Notes: generated by a model not told the origin, from the letters alone. A stretch of DNA of 64,000 bases from Ancylostoma caninum (GCA_037903475.1 JBAJFG010000581.1:62001-126000), one strand, 5' to 3'; positions 13,401 through 25,292 are shown, counted from the first letter of the stretch. Numbers and translations are program-made.

Positions 13401-16400
13401 TGAGTCACTGGCACAACATCCAGGGAACCCAGTTTGAGAGAGCGCTAGAAATTAGGGGGACTCAGTTGGAGGGGAGGGGGGGGGGTAGATTTTCTGATGG
13501 ATAGCCAGAGAGCATCATTGTGGGGGACACCAAAGATGTTGTACCCTGGTCGAAAATGGCAATGAATAGAAAATTTGACACAACACCTAGTATGTGCGAC
13601 TTGTGACTGCTGACGAGGAGAAAATTATCATAAAATTGTCACATGTCCATGGAAATTTGAATATAAAACAAATTCCCACATCACTCGCAATCAAGCATTT
13701 TGGTGAATAGGATCCTTCAGAACCTCATAAACAAGCTTCTGATTGCATCTGAAACTTGCTTGCTCAAAATCTTGTCCACAACTTGTTTTCGCGCTTTCTT
13801 GCTGACAAGTTGTCCGCCCAGAAGCTTGTCGACAAGTTGTTTTTGTATTTTTCACCGATAATCTGCGAAAACAAGTTGTCAGCAAGCTTTTGGGTGGACA
13901 ACTTGTCGGCAAGCAAGTGTGAAAACAATTTATAGGCAAGCGTTGAGCGAGCAGGTTTCAGATACGGTCTGAAACATGTTTTTGGGATTCTGAGAATACA
14001 AAATTGGACCTTGTCAGCGTATTTCAATTGGACTTTGTCGGCGTATTGGCATCGAGCTTTAGTGGAAATTCTCTTATTCGATAAAAACACTGAGGAGAGC
14101 TATAGGAATGTGGTTTTTCCTCACTTTTGACGTGGATTTAAGTGGTTTTTCCTCACTTTTGGCGTGGATTTAATTGTCACAGGACTGCCCTTGCTCAGTA
14201 AGTAAAAGTGGTCACCATATTGGGCCATCGTGCCCCAGTCTTGCCAGAATTGTTGTTGAGTCCAAAAACCGTGCCATTCCTTGAAAGAAACACGCTGACT
14301 TTTGAAGAGCTGGCTTTGAGATCGCGCGAGGATTTGCAAGAAAGGCGGAGTTAAAATTTTAATAGTTTGTTTCAACCCCGAAAAGTAAGACACCACTCCA
14401 GAAAACTCCTTTAAAACTGAATCTCTTGAAAAATTTGCTTGATATGCGTCTATCATGACCTTCGAAGGCTCGTCTATAGTGAAGGATTAACTTCCATACT
14501 GGCCTATCCGTACGACTTTCTGGGCCCGTATCCAATACACATACATACTTTATCCAAACGCGCCCTAGCGAGTATATGGGTGTTTTTTAGTGAACTTGCT
14601 ATCCGATAAAACGATATCCGTGGATATGGACATCCACTACCTTCGCTACAGGATATCTTTCCGCCTACAAATTAATTCTTGGATGGATGAGTTATATTGG
14701 ATAGCAGAGTGGATAAAAAACAGTGGGAGCGGGTATATACCCGCTGTGTTTTCCCTCCCATGGTCAAATATGTTGGATACGGCTCCTGGTGTCTTTGTAA
14801 GGATTGAACTCCGAGGCTTTTGTTTATTTATTTAAGTATCGGTACAGAGGATAAATGCGAAGAGAAACAGGCCACGATGAAAAAGGCCGATACTCATCAT
14901 GTAAATAGAAAAAAAAGATGTTAACAAGGTAGTGCGGTGGGGGGGGGGGGGGGCTGAGGCGATAAGGTGAGAAAGGATAATTTTTCTTTCTATAGGATAA
15001 TTGGTTCAGGATACTTTCCAGCGAAACACAGGGTGGGTCAATAATACGGTAAGAAAGAAAAGGACGATCAGAAGCGGACTTCTAAAGACTGTCCCGTGAT
15101 TTATGTTCATTAACATCCATCGACCATAATACAAGAAAACATCTGGGAATATCCCCACCTGTCAGGACTCAGATCCTGCGACAGACATCTCCTATTTTTG
15201 AAGTTCTTTTCTGGAGATTCCCAACGACTATGGGTTGTTTAGCAAGCCTATGTCTCAGGTACCGTGAAAACCTTCTAAAACATCTGGCTGAAAAATGCTG
15301 TGCAATTGAGTGTTCACTCGACAAATCATTCGACAAAATCAGTAGGTCCATTGTTGCCCCAGTTCTGAACCAGACGAAACCTGAGTTCTTGGGCACTGTC
15401 CTGGTAAAACGTTCGGAAACGGCTTTCCAGCTAAACATGACATCAAGGCAGAACATACTCCTTCGAAGGCGAAACACGTCTTGTTAGCGTATTTATGGCC
15501 CATCTTATAGTTTGTGTTCGTTTAGCCTTACTCTTATGAACTGTTGTGTGAAATTATAAGACCGCTGCTTGTGCTGTTCCCATTTTAAGAATCCTCTGAT
15601 TTCAGCTCAGGCATAGCCGTCACGTACTTCTCAATCAAGCACTCTCTGGCTGCTGTTCTACTGACAATGGGCTTCTTCGCCAGTGTTGGTCAGAGCATCG
15701 CTTATAATGGCATCCTAACCACAGCTCAACGAGTGAGTTGTAGATGTCTTGCAGTTCACGGATCTTCTCGTTGACCAAACGCTTTCAGTGGTTTCCAGAG
15801 AACGTCGGCCTGGCCGGAGGAATGATCGTGGCAGGTTATGGTTGTGGAGCGTTCATACTTTCTCCTCTCCAGACAGCTTTCATCAATCCGTTGGACTACC
15901 GAGTCAATAGTGAAGGGTTTTTCACGCAAGTGGATCTTCTGGAAAGGGTAATGACTTTATATCTGTTTATCTCCTTGGGTAAAAGACATTAAAACACGTC
16001 CAAATTGTTAGTTGAGTATCATGAGCAGCATGAGAAGAAACAAATAGTTCTATTTACACAACGAGCAAAAGCATATCTGGATCTAGAACAGCGTTTTTCC
16101 GTGAGGAGTTCTTTCTATGGAAGTTATTTGCACTATCGCAGCTCTAGGTACTGACGAGTAGGCATGTTATTGCCAAACAACTCTTGCCTAACTTTCGGTA
16201 TTATCCGAGAGGGCTTTCCATGGCGAATATTTTGATATGCAGATTTCCAAATATCACTTCATTCCTGATTTTTAAGGAAATTTATCAAAAAAAAACGACC
16301 AAAATTTTGGAGTTTCCATTCCCTTAGAACTGCAGCGATGCACCACAGCGAGTCACATAAAGATTTAAGAGAGCTTTGGCTGTGTTATCCAACTAGAACC

Positions 16401-18971
16401 ATGCGACAATCAACTACTCGAAAATGGCCCCGAACTTGGGTAACTGAACCGATATTTATTTTAAATGCGATCATATCGCAGCCCTCTCTTTTATCTGGTA
16501 GATTATGCAATAGGATTATTTCAAAACCGCCTAAACTAAGGTGGCAGGTCAGCCCCTCATTGTTTCGTTCTGATTAGTCTTGAGTTTAAGTCATTCTTAG
16601 TTTCACCTACTACGTTATGGTGCTTACCAGTGTTGTATTTCGGTCAGACTATAGGTTTTATCTTAATGTGCTAATGACACACCCTCGTGGTGTATTCAGT
16701 AAATAAATAAATAAATATCATAACGCGAACAAGTGAAAAAATCCTGGAGTGAAACCGTTTAGAAGAAAGAGCCCAATCCTGGTGATTACTACTTTAAGTT
16801 AACCAAAGAACAGCAACAGCGAACGGTTTCAAACACACAATCTTAATCGACGACTGAATGAGTCACGTCGTCGAATTTGTGTATAACATTAGAGAGGTGT
16901 CTGAATAGCGTCAACAAATTTACTCTAATAGAGGCTACAAACCAGTTATAGGCACAGTAAATATACGACGATGAAGCAATCCTAATGATCTCTGTTCAGG
17001 TCCCACAAGTATTCATTGTGATGGCAGTTGTATTCGCTCTCTTGCAACTCGTGGGCCTACCGTTTGTTGGTCAACCGGTCGAGGTGAGCCTCTTCCGATT
17101 CTGGGGGGACTTCTATCCAGAAAAGTCCAATTTCAGGAGCTCGGTGTTGAGACTGAACCACTCATCATGGAGAACACAGAGAAATCAGCGGCTACTCAGT
17201 TGAAGTCCGCCACATTCCTGTTGTTGTTCGTTTCGCTGACTTGCAATGCGCTCTGGGTGCAGCTGATCAGTGGTTTATACAAGGTGAGTCACACAGCCCT
17301 TCTGACGCTATTTCATAGTATATTATCAAAAATGAAACGTCTCAGCTTATATGCTTCCCTTCGACGCCTTCCGCAGTTACCTCCCTCTGCTTGCAGGCAT
17401 ACGGTCAACAGTTCATCCACAGCGACCTGTTCCTGTCGTTGGTGGGCTCTCTGGCTTCAGTTTTCAACGCCTGCAGTCGAGTTATATGGGGAATAGTCGC
17501 AGATAGTGTGAGCACCAAAAACACTGACTCTTCTCCGTCTCACTGAATTCGCATCTCCGTTTCAGACATCCTTCCAATTCTCGATGTCCATCGTCTGCAC
17601 GCTTGGTGCTACTCTTGTATGGCTACTGCCAGCAGTTCGCATGTTGAATAACCAGCTAGCATTTTTGGCTGTTGTAGGTTTTCACCTAGTTACCATTATA
17701 GCACGGGACTTGAAATTATATCATTTTGTGAAAGTAGCAGAATTCCTTGAAACCATTGGTTGGCCTCAAACTACACGTGGTGACCCAAAATTATGGGACA
17801 AGAGAGTGATGCGCTTTGACTTTTCCCAACCTCTTCCGCTTTCTGTCTATACATTGGACCGAATAAAAACCAAAGAATTTTGTTAGTTCATTTAACAATG
17901 CAGGAAACAATCTAAACATCCAGATCTTCAAGGATGAAAGAACCGTAAAGCTCTTCTTCTCTTTCATACAGCATTGTATTGGATCCGATGTTGGAGCATT
18001 CGAAATTTCCATTCATTCGAAATCGAATATTTTTACTTTCGAATACTGAATATTTCGAACAATTCAAGTGGAAAAATCGAATGTTATAAAATTAGAGATC
18101 AGTGTAGTGCTGTATGAGAGAGGAGAAGAGCTTTAGGACTTTCTCTTTCGCGGATATTTGGATGCTTAAACCGTTTCCTAAACTGGTAATGAAAGCGACA
18201 AAATTATTCGGTTTTTATTCGGTACAGTGCATATTTCTGATTTCGCTCATTTCGCCTGTGCCTCCAGAACAATCAATAGGACTTTGCATTTCTGGAAATG
18301 AGTGATCAGGCCATTGTCTTGAACCGTAAACTGCTGCAAAACAGTAAGAACAGCGCGGTGCACGCCAATGCTGATGCGGTGAGAAATAGTGCCGAGGAAG
18401 CAGTGCAGTCGAAAAGTCGAAAATTACCTTATGTGGGGATGTTTAGCGAACCAAATTAGGAATAGTCTAGTTTGCTTGCGACATTCTTTGTTAACTCTAG
18501 CTAACAAACTCCTACTTATCAACTTCTACTTACTACCTACTTATCAACGATAACTTCTACTTATATGTAGTATGTTACTTCAAGAGTAGTAAACACATAA
18601 TAGATCTGCGCAATCTTCACCTGCATCGGAGGAACGTACTCGCTCTTCCCCTACATCACACACAAATGCTTCGGAAGTACCAATTTCGGTGTGCTCTACG
18701 GCTTCCTTCAGTGTGCTCTTGTAAGTCTGATAGTGGTGGTATTGGAATTCTGAATTATAGTAATTATAGAAGAGCTATTTGTTTTCAGTCAGTGGCCGGA
18801 GTGGCGGCGGCAGTACTGTCGCAGTTCGTCCTGCCCTTGGTGGGATTCGACGTGCTCTTCCTTATTATGGGTAGCTTCATGGCAGTGTCCCTCTTGTTAA
18901 CTTCCTTTATTCACTGTACCGTTCCCAAGGAAATCCGGTTAGCTTCAGAAAACTCCTATGTCGAGGAGTAA
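7437..18971 (+). CDS. Major facilitator transporter, oxalate/formate antiporter (OFA) type
   Basis: Multi-pass membrane carrier, probably moving a small carboxylate; the substrate cannot be read from sequence. Eleven exons join in phase into 443 residues: 7437-7548, 10663-10755, 11849-11939, 15606-15732, 15789-15947, 17000-17083, 17137-17283, 17397-17507, 17566-17673, 18604-18720, 18789-18971. The protein starts MDTHDFVLRRIPRQVRP. Exon 3 carries the MFS motif A between helices 2 and 3 (GGVLERKLGGRR). Exons 4-5 give the typical OFA stretch YNGILTTAQRWFPENVGLAGG, and a hydrophilic central loop (ELGVETEPLIMENTEK) separates the two helix bundles. Exon 10 has GGTYSLFPYITHKCFG. It ends ASENSYVEE. 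Most of the 11.5 kb is repeat-filled intron (introns 1, 3 and 9). A candidate AATAAA lies at 19064-19069. Confidence 0.9.
8186..8345 (-). repeat. 150-base dispersed repeat, inverted copy
   Basis: Reverse-complement relative of the repeats at 4286-4440 and 21320-21475: the words ACTCAACTATCGTCGC, GGAACAGACTAT and the AAGAACG block appear in mirror order. It lies in transporter intron 1. More diverged than the other two copies. Confidence 0.55.
9020..9298. mobile_element. Fold-back (MITE-like) element with 80-base inverted termini
   Basis: The left arm TACAATGAGTGTCGATGGCG (from 9020) is matched by the inverted right arm ending near 9298. Both arms carry GTCGATGGCGGTGG, GGCCTCGAG, AGGACGCCGCGCA and a CG-rich inner part. 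The unpaired centre is AT-rich. Long open frames on both strands here (168 and 225 codons) are by-products of the GC-rich inverted arms. Located in intron 1 of the transporter. Confidence 0.75.
11940..12735. repeat. Two blocks of ATTCGAATA-rich repeat in transporter intron 3
   Basis: The blocks 11960-12230 and 12440-12730 are saturated with TTCGAATATT, TTATTCGG and related words, the same vocabulary as the dispersed family at 81, 4040, 18000 and 25345. They appear to be two degenerate copies separated by about 200 bases of ordinary sequence. Frames over them on both strands are mirror images and not coding. Confidence 0.6.
12740..13690. other. GC-richer intron segment with microsatellite and long accidental frame
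   Basis: Intron 3 of the transporter. Contains a GT repeat at 12962-12993 and a G-rich run near 13470-13488. A 174-codon frame at 12879-13403 crosses the GT repeat and has no recognisable domain or splice partners. Confidence 0.4.
13735..13975. mobile_element. Fold-back repeat built from ACAAGTTGTC words
   Basis: Outer arms CTGAAACTTGCTTGCTCA (near 13750) and TGAGCGAGCAGGTTTCAG (near 13943) pair, as do inner arms around CTTGCTGACAAGTTGTCC (13799) and GGACAACTTGTCGGCAAGC (13897). The whole segment folds on itself with arms of about 100 bases. No transposase. Inside intron 3 of the transporter. Confidence 0.65.
14936..14955 (+). repeat. Poly-G run
   Basis: About 15 consecutive G after GGT in transporter intron 3. 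Similar long G runs occur near 5679, 13470, 34820, 39060 and 40560. Confidence 0.7.
17860..18235. mobile_element. Inverted-repeat element in transporter intron 9
   Basis: The left arm (17860-17985) and right arm (18114-18235) are inverted copies about 120 bases long. Read outwards, both give the same peptide-like string around EEKSF and TKLFGFYSVQC, which shows the similarity clearly. The centre (18000-18090) consists of ATTCGAATA words. This is a fold-back arrangement of the dispersed AT-rich family. Confidence 0.7.
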
Positions 18972-19063
18972 AATCGTATGCAATTGATTTGTTTTGCCCT
19001 TACTCTGGCACGTTACTGGTATGTTGTTCAACTTGTTGATTTCACTTGCTGATGAGAAGTTTT

Positions 19064-19069
19064 AATAAA
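19064..19069 (+). promoter_or_regulatory. Candidate poly(A) signal of the transporter
   Basis: AATAAA 93 bases past the transporter stop, directly before the stop codon of the convergent TatD gene (19075-19077). If used, the transporter 3' end would overlap the last exon of its neighbour. Confidence 0.45.
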
Positions 19070-19074
19070 ACATA

Positions 19075-22000
19075 TCATTGACGAATCTGTATTCCCAGCA
19101 GTTTCTGAGCATTGGCAGTCGTGGTCGATATTACCTCTTGCAAAGGCAGGTTCTTCACCTGAAACAGACACAGTAAGGATAGTTCCTGAGCTATGTACAC
19201 TCTTTTGTAAAAAACCCAACACCGCAGCTGAAGCAAGCAATCGATACGGATAAGTTTTGAAGCCTAATAGCCATATGGATTAGAATGTTCAGAAAACCTA
19301 TCAGTATCAGAAATCACAATGTAACGAGTTTTTTCTTCTCAAGTTCCTTAAAAAAAATGAAGAATTGAACAATTATTTTGTGAAATTTTCTAAACAGGCA
19401 CCGGCAGTTTAGCAGTAAAAGGCCCGCAGCCCTTCACACTATCTATGATTCGATTCCCGCTTCGAGCCAACCAAACCTCTTATAATTATCTTTATGGGGT
19501 CGGCGCAATGATTATTGTGGGAGAAGTTGTCCTTATGTAATTACAGCTGTTGGACTTCTTCTCGCATGTTTCACTTGTTCTGCAGGTAAAAAAGGATTGT
19601 GTGGTCGAATCGGCGTTGATTCGCCGTACGCTTGATCGGAAGCTGATTCAAAACGCTAGAGAACTATTTCCCAAATACTAACTCCGTTGCTGTCCATGTC
19701 CTAAAACCCTAAGTCGCTTCAGTATCTTCCTCAGGACTCAAACAATTTTCCGGAAGGACCGCAGCAGAAAACCGGAAGAACCGACAGGTGAATTGCGGTC
19801 CTTCCGGTATCCTGCTTCATTTCTTCCGGATAGCTGCTGCACTCACACCGAATGGCTACGGGGATGTGCGCGCCAGTTCCGCAAAAGTGCGCAGTTCACT
19901 CCCGCAGGACCACCACGCGGCGGTATCCACAAGCAAAAATGGCAACCTCGCTGGGGGTTAGTGGCTCTAGGGTCTAATACACTCCTACAGCCAGTTTCCC
20001 ATCTGAAGTTCGAAACCACTGAATTTTTGTTGGTCGCAACAAAACTGAGCTCCGTACATAAGAAGGGTATGACGCTAACGCTCACTCTCTCTCTCCTGCA
20101 TTCTGCTGCGGTCCTTCCGAACCATTTCAGCGATAGAAAAATTTCCAAAAATTCTTTTATCTCTGCGCCTCTCGCTTCTTAACCACATGAGCGCGATTCC
20201 TTTCTGCTGCGGTCCTTCCGACATTTTGTCTGAGGCGAACAGCACACCATCTCCCTTCTTTTCAGACAAAGTAAACCCAATATCGGCTTCTTCACCACTT
20301 GAAAAGCATGAGGTTCTAGTTTCGTTCGAACCAGTGGCAACGTACGAGAAAATTTCGCTAATGATGGTTGTAATGTTAGTCGAAGTTGCGGTTCAATAGA
20401 GAAACGTAAAGTTTGCAGTTGGTATCAGAAATTATACCTTTGACATCCAATCTACTGGCACGCACCTCAGCAATAAACTCAGCAGACAGCTTCAGATTGG
20501 CGGGCTCATTTCGCTCGCCTCGAACAGGACCCAGGACTGGAGAGTCGGTTTCGAGCAGCAGCTGTTCCATGGGAACCTTTTCAATCAGGAAGCGCTTCTG
20601 TAATGAAAGAAGACTATGGACGCCTCAAAGGCAGTGTGTCACCTCGTTTTCTTCTTTGAGGTTTTGGCGGACCCTGAATTTCCTCGAAGCGCTGAGTCCA
20701 GCGGTATATATAAAATGTTACAAAATGAGATCTGGCTCATGACTTGCAAAACTTTTAACGCACACCCACTGTAACTACTCTCCAGATATCGAAAATTTAC
20801 TCGACATACTCAGACCAGCAATACAACAAGATGCACGCTATTTATATTAAATATGTTTTTTTATAATTTATTTGTTTATTCACTGCACTCGGAAGGCACG
20901 CCAATTAACCGTCATGGACTAAACCTGTGTATGAAGCGAATCATAGCATGTTATGAAAACAGAAGGAAATCTACAATGCAGCCGTAGATTCCTACTGACT
21001 GATCCATAGAGAGCTCACTGCCATGAAAAGTGGTATTAAATTAAATGCACCCGGCTAATAGGTAGCTCACAAGCAAAGAACCTTCTGAGCCATGCACGCC
21101 ACCTTACGCATCAACCCACACCAGTTGGCCAGATCTCCTGATCCCAGAAGGGATCATTGGAATAGTGGCAGAATTTCGGCACACGAGTATATATATACTA
21201 ACTCATAATTCATCACAAGTTATTTTAATAACCCTCGTATTATTATAATTCAACTGCACTTTCTCCCTCCAACTGCATGCCAAGACTAACTGGGGTCAAA
21301 TGCGCCACCATAATATATGTACACAGTCCGTTTCAAAAACGATGATAGTTGAGTATTCGTGCCTACGGTCTGCATTTCTCGCCTGTCTCTTCGAATACGG
21401 CACTATTCCTCGCGTTCTCTCTTTCTGTGATATCTTCGCAACTATGCTGCCCGGTGAAACACAGTATACCAGGCGACTGCATCGGCTTATCAGGTTTTTC
21501 TTCTTAATTTCCACGACGAGGTCTGTCTGGCGCACTTCTGCGCCGACGAATGGTGCTGCCCAGCGATCTCTGAGCGGAAATCAAAAGATATTGATATACA
21601 TAATCAGATCATTTAGAAAAGTCAAACTGTCATTGTTAAGGTGGAACGGCATTATATTAGGTTGGTCCGAAAGTTTTGCACCAAGCTATTTTTTAAGATC
21701 TAGAATTCCATAGACTTTGAATCAAAATGCCACTACATATGAACTGTAGGATACACCTGGCTGCGATCGTACAATAATCGCCAGACATCTCAAAGCTCTG
21801 GGTTACGGAAAATTGATGACGGGTTGGGTCCCTCACAAACTGAGTGCCTTGCAAGACTGAGTGTGTGCTAATCTTTGTTGCTTCGTCCACACTGGAGGAA
21901 ATTTCTCCGCCAGCTCATTATTGGAGATGAGAGTTGGGTGTTGTATGCTAACCATACACAAGAGAAAAGTTGACTCCGGCGTTCCGAACCATCCCCAAAA

Positions 22001-25000
22001 CACGCGAAAGGAGAAATGCACGAAAGAAGGTTTTTCTATGTTGTTGGTGGAATTCCGAGGGAATGCTGTGTCGAGAACTTCTGAAACCTGGACCACCGCA
22101 ACTGCCCAAGTCTACTCTTTTTACCTTCAGAAATTGGCAGACATATCTCGCCTGGAGCTGGGAAAAATTGACCATGTTGCTCCACTCCATGACAACGCCC
22201 GACCCCACGTGGCAAAGCTTACCCGGCAAAAAATCGCCGAATTAGGTTGGGAAGATCTACCACACCTTGCTTATTCTCCTGACTTATCCTCATCTGAATA
22301 CAACTTCCCCGAAGCCTTGAAGCTGCATCTGAGAGGAAAGAAATTCGATGATTGGACCAGACCGAAAAGTGAGATTTCAAGCTTCTTGGACTAGCAGCTG
22401 CCAGAGTTCTTGACTTCTGGAGCTGGTGCTTTAGTGAAGCGTTGGCAATACCTCATGGATCACGAAGGTAATTAGTTTGTTGGTTGAAATCTATTCATAA
22501 TGAACTCAACATTTTTCGAAAAACGTATGAAATTAGGTGCAAGACTTTCGGAGCAACCTAACAGTAATCCTTATGAGAATCGAGCAAAGCTCACATTTAG
22601 AGCTGTTCTTCCAAATTGACTTCCATTTTGTTTACAGGCTCGGAAATCAGCATCAAAAATCAGAGACTATAGGATAAAAATTTCTAATTTTCTCATTTCA
22701 AGGAGCCTCTCGTCTTCTTCTAACAGTCTCTTACTGTCAAATAGCGCAAGTCTTACTATGTATTAGGTTGAGGAATTGAGGAAATGTACATAGATGTCGT
22801 CTGCCTTCGTTCCCAACTTCTCAACTGTATTCTTACTTTCGTAAGCTTGACATAATTTGGACTCACATGTTCTCCAGTTGTAAACGACGGCGGGATAGAA
22901 ATAAAGAATCCGGCCTTCAGTCCACGTAGAGCTTCTTCCAAATTACCATTAAAGGCATGTAATGCTACTCGATCAGCGCTGTTTTCAACGAGGAAATCAA
23001 TGGTGTCTCCAGTGGCAGCTCGAGAGTGCACAGTCCTGAACTATGTATTACGATACAACATGTCATCTCCAACATGAGACACATGAAGTAAGGTGCTCCA
23101 CTCACATAGGCAAGCCAAACTGCTTGGCCCAGATTATGTGCTTCGCAAGAACCTCCTTCTGTACCACGATATCATCAGAAGTTATTTTGTAGTGTTGTGT
23201 GAAGTCCAGACCAACCTATGTAAGGACATTATGGACAAAAAATTTACAGAACTAGAAACACTACTTTCGAGAGCGAGTGGCTACCTCTCCGATGCACCTA
23301 ACCACATCGCGATGCTCTTCGAGAAACGCCTCCACACCTTCTATATCACTAGCCTTCACTGGTTTGTTCTTTTTCTGGAAAAGGAAACCTGGCTGATAAT
23401 TTTGCACGTTCTGAAAAGCCAGCTAATTCTCTGCTGAAGTGAGTTTTGTTGGAAAAGCTCTCATCCTTAAAAAATCAGCTTATTAGTTTGTCGTTCCTGA
23501 TTTTTTGATGAAATTGTCGTCTTTCTACACCTATTTGTTTGCCTCCGATTTGATAACTTATTTGTATTGCGTTTTATGTTGTTTTACATCTTTTTTGTTG
23601 GAAATTATTCATATAGCGTGGAAATACCACGTATAAATAAATAAAAAATCTTTCTGCGACCATCCCACAAAGACAAGCGATGTCGTAAATGCGCTCCATT
23701 CACTCGAAAGGTGGTCCCAAAATTACCATATAAGAATAATTTAATGCCAGAACTAAATGGGAAGCTGGTGTGAGTGCGAATGTCGAAGGAAACTTGCCAA
23801 CTTCTCAGACATGTGTAATATATGTACAGGGTGGCCGAAAATTACCTGTGCACCTACCTTAAACCGAATAAAATTCTAAACAAGGACACAATTCCGGCAA
23901 ACAGAATTCAGATACTAGATAGCCCTTATTGAGGCAATAGAGCTGCTATGCCTTAAACTTCCCTGTGCCGGCTCACTAGGGTTAAGGACTTCCAAACACC
24001 ATCTTGCCCAATTTGCAACACTTTCGAACAGATCGAAGTTCTTAGCTTGGCTACTGTTATAGTGCAGGAACTGCTCAGTCCACACCGAAAATTTGGACTC
24101 GGAAGATTCCGTTATGCTGTAGCAGTTGCCAGAAAATAGAATGTTAGTTTTGTTGACAAGAATCGCGCTATGCCGTCTTTTAGCTTCCGAGCGCACGTAT
24201 CCCCGATGACAGAGAGAAATCCGGAAACCGTCTAATAAATACTAATCAGCAAAGGGTTTACAAGCTAATCCTGATATTATTTTCTAGAGCAATTCCCAAA
24301 ATATCTCCGGTTACATCGACCCCAAGGAGCTACCTCATAACGCTGGCAGATTCGTGACAAGCACTGGCGACGTTTAAAATTTCATATGTAAGGCCCTATA
24401 AATAGCAGCTTTTCATACGTACACATTCTAAACCGAACAAGCCTTGTTTTCCAATTTTAGTCAGACCAGGGCCTGTATCCAGTATACTAATGGAGAAGAT
24501 GAAGTGATCTGGATATCCTGCTATCTGAGAAAACCTTATAAAGCATTTTATATAGATGCGAGCGTCAATCGCACGGCAGACGCACGCATCCAGTTGCGTG
24601 AGATTTTCTATGAGCACCGGTCAGTACTGCTAATAATCAAAGGCAAGACCGCGCGGCAGTTGCGAAACAGTAAACGCGTGCGTTTGACCTGCGTCAGCGT
24701 ACGACTGGCTCTATCCTTCATCAAATAAACGCATGCGCGACAAACGCAACTACTATGAATTCGCCTTTAGGCTGTGTACCCATTCGTTGCACTGCAGGAC
24801 ATCCTGATCCTGTTGATTTTCAATGGTTGAAAATGATCTGCTAGTAGCTCTTAGATCATCTACAGTTGCCCCTCGCTAACAGACCGCTTTTGTCCCATGT
24901 TTCTTCTTAAGCTTTGTCAGAGTACCCACACTGTATATGTACACTCTATATGTGTACACCTACCAAAATGGTGTTGGAGTAATGAATTTGCGACTTTTAC

Positions 25001-25292
25001 GATTTAGAAGAACTACAAGAAGTGCTACATTCTCACTTTTCCAGCAGTTTCTATCATAGAACATGACTTTCACAAATGGATAAGATACCTGAATGGGATG
25101 AATTCCAATAGCAGGAATAACAAAATCAGGATATTTCGCGTGCAGATCCAACACGGCATCGAACTGACTTGCATACTCAGGACAGACCACAGCGTGTTTC
25201 ACGCCGCTCTGCTTTGCTCTTCCTATGACCTCGTCGACGTCAGACTTGAACTTATTATCCACCAAATGACAGTGAGTGTCGATCATGCCCAA
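19075..25292 (-). CDS. TATDN3: TatD-family metal-dependent nuclease, TATDN3-like
   Basis: Predicted TIM-barrel metallo-hydrolase of the TatD DNase family; the overall sequence fits the TATDN3 branch. Six exons (high to low: 25292-25089, 23374-23285, 23215-23106, 23035-22867, 20597-20466, 19158-19075) join in phase into 262 residues, close to the human length as I recall it. Metal ligands are all present: HxH in MIDTHCHL, Glu in IGE|VGLDF (split by intron 2), His in TVHSRAATG, His in ALHAFNG and Asp in LLLETDSPVLG. The conserved RNEP follows. It ends GIQIRQ. The gene is convergent with the transporter. Introns 4 and 5 carry a dead mariner, a 150-base repeat and a tRNA-like relic. On the minus strand the nearest AATAAA is at 18911-18906, inside the transporter's last exon. 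Confidence 0.92.
19395..19472 (+). repeat. tRNA-like relic (SINE head) in TATDN3 intron 5
   Basis: Contains an A-box-like TTTAGCAGTAAAAGG and, about 45 bases on, a B-box-like GATTCGATTCCC. I cannot fold a clean cloverleaf, so a functional tRNA gene is unlikely. Best read as the promoter part of a tRNA-derived SINE. Confidence 0.4.
20101..20226 (+). repeat. Direct repeat TCTGCTGCGGTCCTTCCGA, two copies
   Basis: The word TCTGCTGCGGTCCTTCCGA occurs near 20102 and again near 20201. The surrounding 19750-19840 segment also has CCGGAAG/CTTCCGG words in both orientations. Purpose unknown; inside TATDN3 intron 5. Confidence 0.5.
21320..21475 (+). repeat. 150-base dispersed repeat, copy B
   Basis: Starts ACAGTCCGTTTCAAAAACGA and ends with GCCCGGTGAAACACAGTATA. 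Collinear with the copy at 4286-4440; an inverted copy is at 8186-8345. Confidence 0.7.
21657..22561 (+). pseudogene. Decayed mariner transposon in TATDN3 intron 4
   Basis: Terminal inverted repeats TTAGGTTGGTCCGAAAGTTT (left) and AAGACTTTCGGAGCAACCTAA (right end at 22561) bound about 905 bases, the size of a mariner element with a single transposase. Transposase pieces remain in more than one frame: IIGDESWVLYANHT near 21918, with the first catalytic Asp; LHDNARPHVAKLT near 22185, with the second; then LGWEDLPHLAYSPDL. The third catalytic position lies 34 residues after the second and is Glu (SSSEYNF) where mariners have Asp. Frame changes and internal stops show it is inactive. Transcribed opposite to its host gene. 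Confidence 0.85.
24545..24745 (-). repeat. Dispersed repeat shared with 58615-58720
   Basis: Read on the minus strand, the words TTTGATGAAGGATAGAGCCAG and CGCACGCGTTT match ATCATGAAGGATAGGGCCAG and ACGCACGCATTT near 58630-58680. Within the segment, CGGCAGACGCACGCAT and the inverted CG-rich half suggest a fold-back element. Lies in TATDN3 intron 1. Confidence 0.5.

Noticed and set aside
12879..13403. 174-codon open frame in transporter intron 3
   Set aside because: Passes through a GT microsatellite (CVYMCVCV), has no domain, and lies between two in-phase exons of the transporter.
19395..19472. Functional tRNA gene
   Set aside because: A- and B-box-like words exist but no 7-base acceptor stem or anticodon arm can be drawn.
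23915..24196. Minus-strand frame with ESSESKF resembling a Tc1 DESKF block
   Set aside because: Only a few residues match and no other transposase block or terminal repeats were found.
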